64,000 bases of DNA, from positions 91,795,935 through 91,859,934 of the forward strand of contig JALGPY010000006.1 in assembly GCA_023055425.1 (NCBI GenBank). Reading direction: 5' to 3'. A program made the position numbers and the translations under genes. The DNA comes from Linanthus parryae (lineage: Eukaryota > Streptophyta > Magnoliopsida > Ericales > Polemoniaceae). A model generated the notes under the pieces. The model had not been told where the DNA came from, did no database searches, and saw nothing but the letters and a program-made list of their open reading frames with translations. Shown in pieces: positions 33,620 to 44,800 of this stretch. The number at the start of each line of letters is the position of its first letter. The stretch's first letter is position 1.

Positions 33620-35000
33620 CAATTCAAAATCCTCCATGAGTGTGGACTTGGCCTCTCATCATGTGACTAGGTTAACTGAATCCGAGCAGGTTCTTAGCTT
33701 CTACAAGGTCACAAACTTGGTGAACATATCCGCAGTATTCTGGCTCATGTGGATCTTTTCCAAATTTATCACATCTTTCTCCAACAATGAATGAATGAAG
33801 TGATACGTGATGTCAATATGTTTCATCCTTGCATCAAAAGTGGAATTCTTCGCCAGATGAATTGCACTATGACTGCCAATATACAGCTTGCAACTCTTCT
33901 ACTTATTCTCAAGTTCCCTCAAGAAACTCTGTAGCCATACCATCTATTGGCACTCTTTCGTGGATGCTACATATTCACCTTCTGTACTAGATAGGGAAAA
34001 AAATTCTACAAACTCGAAACCTAACTGACTGCTCCACTACAAGTGTAAACACATAGCCTATAGTGCTCTTTTTCCTGTCCAAATCAGCAACCATGTCTGA
34101 ATCAACATACCATTTCAAACTGATCTCTGACCCTCCATAGAAAAAATCTACATCCTATGTCGCACTCACATACTTGAAAATCCACTTCACAACTATCCAA
34201 TGCTCCTTTCCGGGATTTCTCATGAATCTACTGACAACTCCCACTGCTTGGGCAATATCTGGACGTTTTCATGCCATAGCATACACCAAGCTTCCCACAA
34301 TAGATGCATAAGGAAATTTAGACATGTATTCCATCTCCTCATATGTAGCTGGACTCTGGTCTGTTGACATTTTGAAGTGATTTGCCAATGAAGTACTCAG
34401 TGCTTTAGCATCATGCATGTTAAACCTCTTCAAGAATTTTTGCACATAATCAGCTTGTGACAAAACTAGCTAGTTGCCAATTCTATCCATATTGATATTC
34501 ATGATAAGGATTTGCTTTGCGGGTCCCAAATCCTTCATTGAGAACTCCTTAGAGAAACTCTCTTTTGTCTTGTGAATTTTCCCCGTGTGTGATCCTGCAC
34601 CAAGCATACCATCCACATATAACAAGATAATAATGTAGGAGTCCTTGAACCTCTTGAAGTAGCAACAATGATCCCCATGACACTTTGCGTATCCTTTCTA
34701 AGACATGAGGTTATCAAAATTCTTGTACCACTGCCTCGATGCATGCTTCAGGCCATACAAACAATTTCTTAGTTTGCACGCCATACTCTCTTTACGTGCT
34801 GCTTTGTACCCTTGTGGTTGTACCATATATATGTCTTATTCTAAATCTCCGTATGGAAAGGCTGTCTTGACATCTAGTTTCTCAAGGTGAAAATATTATA
34901 TTGCCACAATGCTAAGTACTGTGCGGATGGTGGATATCTTCACAACTGGAGAGAAGATTTCAGTGAAGTCTACGTTTGCTTTCTGTTGAAATCATTTCAC
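33620..35000 (-). pseudogene. pol: RNase H and reverse transcriptase of Tork-like Copia
   Basis: On the minus strand RT motifs run from about 34880 (DVKTAFPYGDLE) through NCLYGLKHASRQWYKNFD (about 34760) and LLYVDGMLGAGSHTGK near 34610, where the usual YVDD reads YVDG. Then follow FSMKDLGPAKQI and SQADYVQKFLKRFNMHDAKA (34463-34400). RNase H remnants follow to about 33700, including KHIDITYHFIHSLLEKD. Multiple stops and the altered catalytic motif show it is inactive. Confidence 0.8.
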
Positions 35001-35639
35001 CACCAGTCTACCCTTGTACCTCTTTGATCCATCATGCTCCTCCTGAAGTCTGTAAAACCAATTTTTTTGCAAAGCCTTCTTCCTTCGGGGAAACTCCACA
35101 AGATCCCATGACTTATTGGAGTAGAGATATTGCATCTCATCATTGACTGCATGCTCCCACTTAACTCTGGCTGATTTGCTTCCTCAAATCTCTCGGTTAC
35201 ACCACAATCTGTGAGCAAAAGATATGACAATGATAATATAAAACGAGCTGGAGTCTGACCTTTATTTGACCCTTCAGACACTCTTCGTGTTCGAGAAACC
35301 GCTCAACTTATGAACTTTGTACTGGAGCAGGGGCTTCAACTCGTGGTTGGACGTCTCCAATATTAAGCTCTACTGTTTCCTTCTCCTCTGAAACATGTCT
35401 CTGTTTCCAATCTTTGAACACAACTGTCTCGATAAATACTAAATTCATATTTCTAACAACTTTGTATTTATCGAAATACCAAAATCGATATCCAAAACTG
35501 TTAATGCCATATCTGATAAACGCGCAATTCTTCGATTTACGAGTTAAATTGGAAATCTACTCTTCATCAACATGGACATAAGTGGCACATTCAAATGTTC
35601 TCAAATGCGGCAAACATACATGTTTTCTTGTCCAATCTT

Positions 35640-36373
35640 CCTCAGGAAATCCAAAATCCAGTGCTCTCGATGGACCTCTGTTGATTAAGTATGCAGATGT
35701 GTTCACTGTTCAGCCCAAAATGACTTAGGGAATCCAGCGTGTGTCCTCGTGCACCTTGCACGCTCTGTGAGTGTTCTATTCATGTGCTCCGCAACTCCAT
35801 TCTGTCTAGGCTTATTTAGAATTGTCTTCTGTCTCTTGATGTCGTTCTCAGTGCAGAACTCCTCAAACTCATTGCTGCAATACTCGCCAGCATTGTCAGA
35901 TCTCAAAAACTTAAGTTTCTAACCTGTCGCATTCTCAACAGTAGCCTTCCACTTCTTAAACACATCAAGCACATCTGATTTGTTCTTTAATAAGTAAAAC
36001 CTTAATTTTCTAGTTCCATCATCAATGAAAGTAACAAATTAAGACGCACCTCCATTAGAAGCTACCTTCGGTGGACCCCATACATATTTATGCACTAACT
36101 TCAACTTCTTGAGCTTTCTATGGCAGCTATTTTGGTGAACCTAACTCTCGTCTGCTTCACGTAGACACAATCCTCGCAAAACTGCAAATCATGTTCCTTC
36201 AAACCTTTCAGCTTGCCTGTTTTGAGCATAATTTGCATGCCCTTATCACTCATGTATCCTAGCCTATGGTTCCAGGTACTTGTGCCAATATCATAAGACA
36301 CGACATCTATGGTACAGTCCGTTCCTGAAGTAACATACAAGGTACCCTCCTTCTTACCAAGAGTGATCACCAT
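35640..36373 (-). pseudogene. pol: Integrase and pre-integrase region of Tork-like Copia
   Basis: The pre-integrase zinc region (WNHRLGYMSDKGMQIML, CEDCVYVKQTRVRF; 36373-36101) precedes a core with RSDNAGEYCSNEFEEFC and NKPRQNGVAEHMNRTL (35906-35770), which carries the second Asp and the Glu. Stops separate the blocks. Further fragments continue toward RT at 35000. Confidence 0.8.
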
Positions 36374-36716
36374 AGATCCTCTTGTTACTTTCCAGGAATC
36401 AACTCCAAAAGTCGTTTTTCAACCTGATGCTGCAAGCTGGCCTACTGATGTGAGATACCTCTTCAACATCAGGACATGTCTAACATCATTCAACTACAAA
36501 TTTGTTCCATTATCCAAGTTCAACTGCAAATTTTGAAACCCGATACCAGTTGTTAGGATCGTCTTTAATTTCGCTTGGTTTCATCTCAACTCCATCCAAC
36601 GACAAGTACAAGTCCTTCTGATATAAATAGTCACCTAGATGCATCTTCCATAGGCTGAAATTCGTCTCGTCGAATTTCTCAATCTTGAATCTTCCGTCGT
36701 CCTCAATCACTCCCAC
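36374..36716 (-). pseudogene. gag: Gag of Tork-like Copia, internally deleted
   Basis: The N-terminus MGVIEDDGRFKIEKFDETNF and LWKMHLGDYLYQKDLYLSLD is followed after only about 55 codons by sequence that matches the end of the protease region (DVRHVLMLKRYLTSVGQLAA in another frame near 36450). Most of gag and protease is therefore missing. The joint (36542-36565) carries 24 bases nearly identical to the primer-site/LTR junction of this same element. Confidence 0.7.
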
Positions 36717-37239
36717 TCAAACCGTGAAAAATCTCAAAAATTATACTGCACCAACAGATTCAGAACGTCCAAAAACCCCCATGTCTGACTCTTGTTTCAA
36801 GTCAAGCGGATTCCTTAACACTGAGATACGTCCAAAATGACTTTTTGGACCAAGTACGCGCAATTTGTAGCACAAGACAATAGCAAATGCAAATCACATG
36901 ATCGATTCACGGTTGCTGGTCCCTTCCTTCTACAGCAATCACGCAGCCACATAAACACTATCTTTTGTCTTTTTCCTAACAGTTGGTGAGCAAGCATCTT
37001 CGGTGGAAAAAAAAACAATTCGAGAGTCAACCTCTCTAGTTGCCGATGAACAACAACCCTCTAGGTCAACATAACCCAACAACTTCTGCAACTAATAAAA
37101 TAATCTTCGGAATTATAATAAAATTCCGATTGTTGGTTACCTTACTCGATTAGAAAACCAGCCACAACTCCTATGTCCATGACAAAAGACTTCTCTTCGA
37201 GGTCTTGATGCACAGTTTACCCGTGCCTCTGATACCAGT
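36717..37239 (-). other. Leader and primer site of Tork-like Copia
   Basis: Non-coding sequence between gag and the 5' LTR. The primer site on the minus strand is TGGTATCAGAGGC (37226-37238), one base inside the LTR end. Confidence 0.75.
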
Positions 37240-37279
37240 TGTTAGTATCGTCTTGGAACGATTTAAAAATGCAACAAAA

Positions 37280-37317
<38 letters not shown>

Positions 37318-37466
37318 ACGAACAAGAACACGAAGATTTACGTGGTTCACCAATTAGCTACATCCACGGTCCACACCCACTTTACTGCGATGAACGAATG
37401 AAGAATACAATCAGATCTCTCTCAGCCTCTCTCTCTGGTGTGATGTGATACCCTAACCCTAGAGCT
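37240..37466 (-). repeat. 5' LTR of Tork-like Copia, first piece
   Basis: It matches 33272-33490 and stops at CCCTAGAGCT, where the 3' LTR continues with ACATTAATTATAT. It contains a run of more than 30 A (about 37284-37315) where the 3' LTR has only AAAACGAAAAATAAG. Confidence 0.85.
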
Positions 37467-37490
37467 GTTTCCACTTTATGCATGTTTTTT

Positions 37491-37759
37491 GAGATTAATC
37501 TTGTTACATTTTCGAATGTGGTTGATGCTATATTAGCCAATAGAATGTTCAGTCACTATGACCGTCCTCGCATTTCAACTTTGTGAAAAAGTGGGTCTTT
37601 ACGTGCGGGCTCTTCAGGTAATACCCTGAGAATTTCATGTCTACAGTGCTTCTGATGTTATCCAGCAAATGCTTAATGTTGTTGATGTGTTTGCAGCGCT
37701 ATTATGAATTACCTGATATAAAATGTATCATTGTGAACACTCATGAAATTATGCCATAG
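37491..37759 (+). pseudogene. CHC: Clathrin heavy chain gene fragment (captured)
   Basis: Clathrin heavy chain forms the triskelion coat of endocytic and trans-Golgi vesicles. The first exon piece (37491-37618) encodes [20 protein letters not shown] and SHYDRPR, then, after an apparent 2-base deletion near 37577, [14 protein letters not shown]. An intron with GT..AG borders lies at 37619-37696. The second piece (37697-37759) encodes YYELPDIKCIIVNTHEI and ends in a stop. This matches about 65 residues of the repeat region of a protein of about 1700 residues. Retained intron means capture from genomic DNA rather than from mRNA. Confidence 0.85.
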
Positions 37760-38674
37760 GTTGGCAAACTTCCAAATTTATGATTTATCATTATCATAGC
37801 ATGAAACATTGTTATGTTAGTACTGACTATATATTGCAACATGAAACATGAAACCTCATGTTTTCTGTTAAGTAAATGTTCTCTTGCAATGCATTCGCAT
37901 TATTTTTACTTTTACTATGTGTGTGAAAGCTGGAACTCTGTTTGCATGTCAGGCAAGGAAGACTATGAAATGCCTTCATTATTTATCTATAGTTCTCATG
38001 ACTGTCTTGTCATGACATTCAATCCTTTTACAAATAATTTTGTGTTGCATGTCACATAGTTGAGATAGTAGTGCTGATTGTTTGCCCAAGGGTAGTGGAG
38101 CTTAATTCTTTTGCAGAAACAGAGCTCTAGAATGAATTCTTCTCCACAAAAATTCCCAGGAGCCTCTGAGTGTTGAAATATTTAGGTATGTTTTAGTTAA
38201 TGAGCTTTCATGGTGGTGGAATTTTTTTCAGAGCCTGAAGGCACAGCGAGGTTAGTTCAACTATGCCTAAAGGTCTTTCCATTAATTGTTGTGCTGATTG
38301 ATGGGTCTATCCTATAAAAACTAATTAACCAGTGGGTGGGTAGGCTCTTAGTAGTAATATATATTTGTGCCGACCTGCTTAGCTAGGGTTTTGCTTTTCA
38401 GATGTTTGGCAACCCAGCTACTGCTTTAGAATGATCACTACTACAATTAATACTGGTTAGTTGTCTATTTTACTTTGTTATTATGTTCAATATTCCATAA
38501 TTTTCTCTGTATATAATTAGTCCATTTCTATTAGTACTGGATTTTCTCTGCCCTGCCTTCCTCTTGATGGATGATGTATTTGGAGTGTAATTGATTGCAT
38601 ACATATTAGATTATTTATTTATTTGTTGTTACTATTGTCTCTGTTGTAGCTTAGCTGAGAAGAAGAGTTTAAAC
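37760..38674 (+). other. Region between captured gene fragments
   Basis: No clear protein similarity. A 69-base stretch at 38117-38185 is bordered by TTTTGCAG on the left and GTATG on the right like an internal exon, but I do not recognise its translation. Part of the region could be the long leader intron that precedes the coding start in plant sucrose synthase genes; that is inference. Confidence 0.4.
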
Positions 38675-39120
38675 ATGGCTGCTGCTGATGATCGTGTCCT
38701 GACTCAAGTTCACAGTCTTGGTGAGCGCGTGGAAAGCGTTCTCACTCCACCGCGACGAAATTTTACTGCTTCTCTCCAAATAAGTGGCTAATTTCCTCCA
38801 TCAATATTTACTGAAATTAACTAACTCTTAATTGAATTCAATTGAATCGTATCCCTCCTCTTCCTCTAGTGTTGAAAGTCATGGAAAAGGGATTTTGAAA
38901 CCCCATCAGCTGGAAGCTGCTTTTTGAAGCACTACCTGAAGATTCCCAAAAGAAACTGCACGATGCTGAATTTGAAGAGATACGCAAATCTGCACATGAA
39001 GCAATATGTTTGCCTCCTTGGGTTGCACTAGCTGTTCGTTCAAGGTCTGGAAGTTGTTGATCAGTTGAGCGTACCCGATTATCTTCAGTTCAAGGAACAA
39101 CTTGTCGATGGCCCTCCCTA
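38675..39120 (+). pseudogene. SUS: Sucrose synthase N-terminal gene fragment (captured)
   Basis: Sucrose synthase cleaves sucrose with UDP to UDP-glucose and fructose in the cytosol. The first coding exon starts at the ATG 38675 (MAAADDRVLTQVHSLGERVE) and continues, after an apparent 2-base deletion, as EILLLLS. The intron (38780-38869) has a damaged donor (AAATAAGT where AGGTAAGT is expected) and a normal TCTAG acceptor. The second exon encodes [17 protein letters not shown], a frameshift, then [20 protein letters not shown], a short deletion, and DQLSVPDYLQFKEQLVDG. Only about 100 of about 800 residues are present, without the catalytic glycosyltransferase domain. Confidence 0.88.
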
Positions 39121-39299
39121 AGTAGAATTATAAGAAGAAGAAGTTCTTCTTTTGTCTTGGCTCATTTGAATATGTAATTAGATTGATACTGTTATGAAAT
39201 TTGAAGTATGTAGCTTAATGTGAATTTTGGAAATTGTAATGCAGATTGATTGCTTCTTTGTGGTGTTGTAGTTGGCTTTGGGACGATATTGTTTTAAAA

Positions 39300-39852
39300 T
39301 TTACATTTGTAGGTAGGAAATCTAGTTATTAAAACTCTTTTTTAAGATCATAATTTTTGTTGCGAAATGTATGTTTAGCGAGGAAATATGTTTTAGGGAG
39401 GAAAGTAAGTTGTAAAAAACTCTTCCAGGGACAAATTTATTGTCCCAATAGGTACTTTTTAGGGAGGAAATATATTTTTTGGGAGAAAATTAAGTTATAA
39501 AAATTTTTTGGGGACAAAACTTTCATATCCAAAGATACTTTTTAGGGAGGAATTTCTTTTCGGGAGGAAAGTAAGTTATGCAAAATTTCTTTTAAGGATA
39601 AAACTTTCCTCGCGAAGTTACTTTTTAGGGAGGAAATTTGTTATATTATTTGCAACAAAATATACTAGTTCTTGCCAAAAGTGATGTCTTTTGAGACAAT
39701 TTCTAAATTTTGTCCAATAAAACTTTCCCAGAAGGACTTTTAGACACAAATAGCGGGACACAGCTTTTTTGTCTCAAATTACTTTTAAGGAGGAAAATAT
39801 GATATTTAGCTACAAAAATTGTTTGTCCTTAATAGATACATTCCTTGTAGTG
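39300..39852 (+). repeat. Subterminal repeat region of CACTA-like insert
   Basis: Imperfect units with cores TTTTTAGGGAGGAAAT and GGGACAAAACTTTC recur about every 40-70 bases up to the terminus CATTCCTTGTAGTG. Dense short subterminal repeats are typical transposase-binding regions of CACTA elements. Confidence 0.7.
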
Positions 39853-39941
39853 GTTAATTATATAGCGATAGCTAATACATAAAATTACTTGTAAGCCCCT
39901 CAACTTTAGAGTATGTTACAAAATAGTATTCACACTCAAAA
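39853..39941 (-). repeat. 5' LTR of Tork-like Copia, second piece
   Basis: TTAATTATATAGCGATAGC and the following 80 bases continue the LTR exactly where the first piece stopped, compared with 33485-33568. It ends CACTCAAAA before the GAGTG target duplication; the three A bases before the duplication make the outer end uncertain. Confidence 0.8.
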
Positions 39942-40480
39942 GAGTGCCTCTTAAGCTCAACAACCTAATCACTGATATTGATAGGAGCTGGACTGAACGT
40001 TCTAATAGAATCTACAAAAGCGGGGAGCCGGTGGATATGCAGAAAAAGTGTGAAGAATGGATAGCTCCAATGAATGGCTACATGAAAACCAACTGTGATG
40101 CTGAGGTCAAAAGTGAAAACTCTACAGCTGCATATGTTGTTAGAGATTCTCGCAAGAATTTGATGGTAGCAGGTGCCTATGAAGGAACTGGTGTTAATGT
40201 GGAAGATGCGTAAATATATGCAGTGAAAATGGTCATTTTGGGTTTAAGTATTGAAAATGGGTTTAGGGTTGCAAATGCTTAATTAGCTCTCATGGAGGTC
40301 GTTGGAGCCTTGGAGATAGAGTGCCGGAATTGCTGCCTGCAAACAAATTCTGGTTAGTAGCTACAGCAGAGTGAAGTTTGTGCCCCAAAATGCTAATTTC
40401 TTAGCTCATAGCCTTGTCAATCGGACTACATCAATTGTTAATGTTTGGAAATTTTGACTCTGAAAATGTTGCTAGATGTA
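39942..40480 (+). pseudogene. L1-type LINE, part 3 (RNase H domain)
   Basis: The reading frame continues from 33271 as PLKLNNLITDIDRSWTERSN and then a plant LINE RNase H (RVT_3 type): WIAPMNGYMKTNCDAEVKSE with the first Asp, AAYVVRDSRKNLMVAGAYEG, and degenerate later parts to about 40460. No poly(A) tail is clearly identifiable, so the 3' end is approximate. Confidence 0.8.
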
Positions 40481-42203
40481 CTGATTTTTTTACAAATTTT
40501 GCTTCAAAAAAGAAAACTTTTTACATATTCTTCTTCTATTTCGTAGGCTTTAAATTTTCTTCAAGAATGCCATACGTGACAAATGATAATTCTGTAAATC
40601 TATCACGTTAAAAGTAAATTATTTTTTTTCGCATAGCCAATCACGACTATAATTAATTCTCGGATAGAGGGTGTACATCTTACTGCCAACATGAGAGAGT
40701 AATTATTTACCGTGACCATCAACTTGGTTTTTTTCACACGCTTCATTCGAATTAAGAACCCTAGAGAGAGTTTTGACCCTAGGCACTTAGGCAACATACC
40801 GTTTTGATTATGTCTTTCTTCACTTTTTTTAATTTTTGACTCGTATCTGGGTCACTTTGACTGGATTATTAGAATCGCAAATTGATGAGATTTTTTTATA
40901 TTTTTCTCACCGTATTATAGAGAAAACTTTATTTTATAACACCATGAATAAATTATCAAAAAATTGTATCATTTACTATCGAAATCACAGGATCAAAATG
41001 ACTGTGTTAATAGTGGTAAAAGTCAAAAATTAGGAGAGAGAAGAATCAGAGTGTTGTAACTTACAAGCAATATTTTTTACTTTTTTACAAGAATCAAACA
41101 AATCACTTCACTGTTACCGATTTCCGCTAAAAAAAAAATCTTGCTGTTATCAGATTGTAAAGAGGGACTCTCCTAGGAACCATACATATGGTTTCTTAAT
41201 CTTTTTATTGATCCCTCTTCTTGTCTACTAAAGTGACATCTTTTTAGGTCCACCTATAACATGAAGAAAGAAGAAAAGGCCAAAGGAAATATTGGTGCTA
41301 TAGTGGATGCCTGTAGAGAATGGACCTTCAATCGTAAAGAAGGACAAGCCATTGCCATGTAGAGAATGGATCTTCAATCATAAAGAAGGGCAAGCTATTG
41401 CCATGACCCTAAAAAGTTAAAACATAAGCCTTTACTTTTACAAAGATCAAATTAAAGTCATTAATTATGGTTTTGTGAAAAGTACCAAATACACTTTCTT
41501 GATTGATAAAAGAGATCCGACAGTCACAACGTTCATGCATGTGTTTCTGTAGCCGCTACGTGAAAGAAAAACCGAAAGAAAAAGGCGGATTTAGGCATAA
41601 ATCCACATGCTTGCTAAAGTTTAGAAGGATGAAGTTATAAAATAGGTATAAAAGAGGCATAATTGGACATTGTTTTGTTAACTAAATAACTTCTTAAGAG
41701 CATGCCACTCATTTGGGCACGGGGTGCAAGTTGCAGGCATTATTTCAATCCAAATGCATAAGCGGTCGAATTGGTGACTAGGGTGTCCTGTGAAGTGCTC
41801 GTGATTCGTGAATGCTTCTTATCCAGTGTTTAATTGATTGACATACATATGAATACTTGATTCTTGAACCACTTGAGGCTAAAATGACCTGACGACCAAA
41901 CTACATTAACGTTTGCCAACCTTTCCATAACGGCAATAGATTTTCATTAGAATAGCACATTTTTTATCTATGATCCCCAAATTTTTATCACCACTTAAGT
42001 GATGGCGCCTTATGGTAGATTAGTAACATTATAGAGCATACACAGAAAATTGATTGACAAGTGTAGATGATTATTTATCATTTGCACAATATAATGCAAA
42101 ACTTTACAATAATTGATGAACTTATGGATATCCACTGAGAGAGACTCACATAGTTTGCCCTCAATGGAAGGAAATATTCAGTCATATAATAATGTCAAAG
42201 TGA
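40481..42203. other. AT-rich region without recognised genes
   Basis: I see no coding similarity. The only clear structure is a 46-bp tandem duplication at 41313-41404. Short open frames up to 65 codons are unsupported. Confidence 0.6.
41313..41404. repeat. 46-bp tandem duplication
   Basis: GTAGAGAATGGACCTTCAAT and the following bases to CCATTGCCAT are repeated immediately (41313-41358 and 41359-41404) with a few substitutions. Confidence 0.9.
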
Positions 42204-42880
42204 TTAGTGTTTTTCAACTGAATTTGTAGATTTCATTGATGAAAAAGAAAGCCATAATTGAGGCAGATTGTAACCAGAGCTCATGGGAGCTAGAAGACTC
42301 AAGAACCATTTTGGCATTACAATGAGCAACAGATTAAGACTTCTACCAATAAAAGAGAAAAAACAAGAAACAAAGCAAGCAGCCAAACTTCTACAATCCA
42401 CAATAATAGCTGCAACTGAAGAGTTAGGCAAGGAGGAGCACTTAACAGAATTCACCACAGGCTTGCAATCAGAAAAAATGGACACCTTAGTGAAACCTTT
42501 TGATTTTGCTGTAATGAGAGCGCACTTGACAGCTTCTGCTTCCAACACCAGTGGATTAGTTTTTCCTTCAAAAATTTGATAAAAATTCCCTAAAAACTTA
42601 TCATTCTTTTCTTTGAAAATGACAACTATATTGTCAATATTTCTCCTCTGATCAACAACAGTATCAGTGAAGATATTAATACCATCAATAAGGACAATAA
42701 CCTGAGTGCTACCGGATGGAGCTGCATCTTTCATTAAGCTGTTGTGGCTAACAAATTCATAATATTTTGAACAGCCTTTGAGAGAACATGATTAGCTCTT
42801 CATTTCAAATTATTAAAAACATAATCATTTCTAGCTAACCATATCTCCGAATCATTTCATGGCTGCTTTGAGCTTCATGA
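42204..42880 (-). pseudogene. LINE RNase H-domain fragment, minus strand
   Basis: On the minus strand IWLARNDYVFNNLK (about 42845) is followed by SKAVQNIMNLLATTA, then an RNase H-like stretch with LEAEAVKCALITAKSKGFTK (about 42545) and FSDCKPVVNSV. This is the C-terminal region of plant L1-type LINEs, in a copy independent of the one at 12736-40480. A 176-codon frame spans 42734-42204 but its last part departs from the expected frame. Confidence 0.65.
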
Positions 42881-43457
42881 TTAACATTTCGCCTAATTGC
42901 CACGATATTGTTTCGTGACATTGTAGGGTTGCATAAGATCTCATAGACAGCTGCATTCAAATTGACAAAAGAAATAAAACTTATAAATAATAAACTTAAA
43001 ATCAATCTATGCAATATCAGAGAAGGTAATGTTATTTCCACCCATGGTATGTTTCCAGAATCATTTTATCTTAAAATAAAATTCATCAAAGAGCCTACAT
43101 TTACACTTTAAGAATGCCATTTCTTGAGTCATCATTTGTTATGGCTTGTAAAAATTGTATATGTTCATGCACATACATTGAACAATAGAGAAGACTTGTG
43201 TTTGTAGACTTACAAAATTCATTTTTTCTGGAAATCAGAAGTCTCAAACTTTTGGAGTCTAATCACATTGGAAGAGCCAACATGTTTTTGCATACTTGCA
43301 ATTAAAGTACTTATTTATGATTTTTTATATTTTCAAAACAATTACTTCAAAAATTATTTGACTGCGTACATATGTAAATGTAATAACACTTCTAAAGACG
43401 AGTGAAAAAATGGGTGTGACCACATAGGCGATATATATACTAAGCTGACATATAATA
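42881..43457. other. AT-rich region without recognised genes
   Basis: No protein similarity or repeat boundary is visible. The first part may be more of the minus-strand LINE fragment, too degraded to read. Confidence 0.5.
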
Positions 43458-44167
43458 CAGTAAAGCCTCTATAAATTAATACTCGATGAATTAATAACTT
43501 CGATAAAATTAATAAATTGTCCAGTCCCAACCTGGGACCAGTACAAAATTTGACCCCAATCGATAAAATAATAAGATAATTTTTTTTTTGTAATCACAGT
43601 GTATATATATTGGTCCAACAAGACTATAAGTTAATAATTACTAAAAGATTCCATATTCTAATATAACCTAGTGAAGAATGAATATGTAGTCACATGCTTT
43701 TTGTTGAACTTTAGATATATATTGAGTTCATCTTTAAATCTCCTCATTGCACTTAAGAGTTGGGGCATTGTCGTCTAGCATTGCACCAAAAAGTTGTGAA
43801 GAGTTGTTGCCACTTGCAATGCTTCTTTCCGAGTGACCAGTTCCAACGCTATTAAATCTTCCTCAAATTCGTCATCAACCAAATTTTAAATGGTATTCGT
43901 CATAATTTCTTCAATGCTCTGGACATCGTAGTATTCGTTGTTTTCACCAGGATAATCTAGGAAGTGATTCACATCCATTCAATAAGGATAAAACTTGTTT
44001 GTTTTTAACTAATATACAATTTAACTAGTACATTGGACTTGAAAATTTAAAGGTCATACGTAAAATCTCTCTAAATTAATAAATGATTAATTTATCGATA
44101 TAATAATATCTCGCTAAATAAATAATATATTCCGGTCCAACATTATTAATTTATAGAGATTTTACAG
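43458..44167. mobile_element. Emigrant/Lemi1-type (pogo-like) element 1
   Basis: The left end CAGTAAAGCCTCTATAAATT and the right end TTTATAGAGATTTTACAG form imperfect terminal inverted repeats of the Emigrant/Lemi1 kind, flanked by TA (43456-43457, 44168-44169). On the minus strand (about 43940-43750) an open stretch reads DDEFEEDLIALELVTRKEAL, resembling the acidic C-terminal end of pogo-like transposases, so this copy may derive from a coding element. Its interior is homologous, in inverse orientation, to element 2. Confidence 0.8.
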
Positions 44168-44169
44168 TA

Positions 44170-44735
44170 TAACGCATTATTAGTAATCACGTATTCTTCT
44201 TTTCGTTCTTTTCCTTGTTATTGTTTTTCAATATTTTATGTTGCATTACACGTCCATGAACTTTTTTCATTTTCTGTTTACTTGGACCTGGCAATAGTTC
44301 ATTGGGTATCATCACCTTCTCTGATATTGCATAGACTGACAAAAGAAATAAGATTTTCAAAATGAGAAAAGAAATAAAAATTAGAAATGATAAACTTTCA
44401 TCTCATTTTATTTTTATTTTCTTCACTTAATTTTTATAAGAAGTAAAAACATGCAATATCTTTATGTAAAAGAATGTGCCATATCTCATATTCATGTACC
44501 GAGAGAACTCAACAGTTACAGTCAAATTTATCAATCTCAATGCATAGAAATGTGAAATATTTAATTTAAAGAAGTTGCATTTAAGATGCATTATGTGTCA
44601 CCTACGTAAGACATGACAATACTTCATTGGATCAAATAAGTCAAGTGTATGCCACATGGAGAAACAACTTGACATATGTCATGTTGAAGATGCTTCTCAC
44701 ATGACACATGATGCAAGAAGAAGTCACTTTTCGTG

Positions 44736-44800
<65 letters not shown>

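Larger units (their letters stand above)
37470..39852 (+). mobile_element. CACTA-ended insert carrying two host gene fragments
   Basis: This 2.4-kb segment interrupts the Tork-like 5' LTR. Its right end reads CACTACAAGGAATGTATC on the minus strand, the terminal form of CACTA (CMC/EnSpm) DNA transposons. The last 500 bp are rich in repeated GGGAGGAAA units, as CACTA subterminal regions are. GTT is present at 37467-37469 and 39853-39855, compatible with a 3-bp target duplication. The left end (TCCACTTTATGCATG) does not match the right terminus, so the left terminus is lost or diverged. The interior holds fragments of clathrin heavy chain and sucrose synthase genes in the same orientation. No transposase is seen, so it would be non-autonomous. 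Confidence 0.65.
33272..39941 (-). mobile_element. Tork-like Copia retrotransposon, minus strand, with nested insert
   Basis: Pol and gag fragments lie on the minus strand between a 3' LTR (33272 to about 33568) and a 5' LTR split into 37240-37466 and 39853-39941 by another insertion. GAGTG flanks it at 33267-33271 and 39942-39946, and removing it rejoins the LINE frame (FRGV then PLKLNNLITD). The primer site TGGTATCAGAGGC is at 37226-37238. Gag motif NFSLWKMHLGDYLYQKDLYL and the pol motifs fit the Tork group. Many stops are present. Confidence 0.85.
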
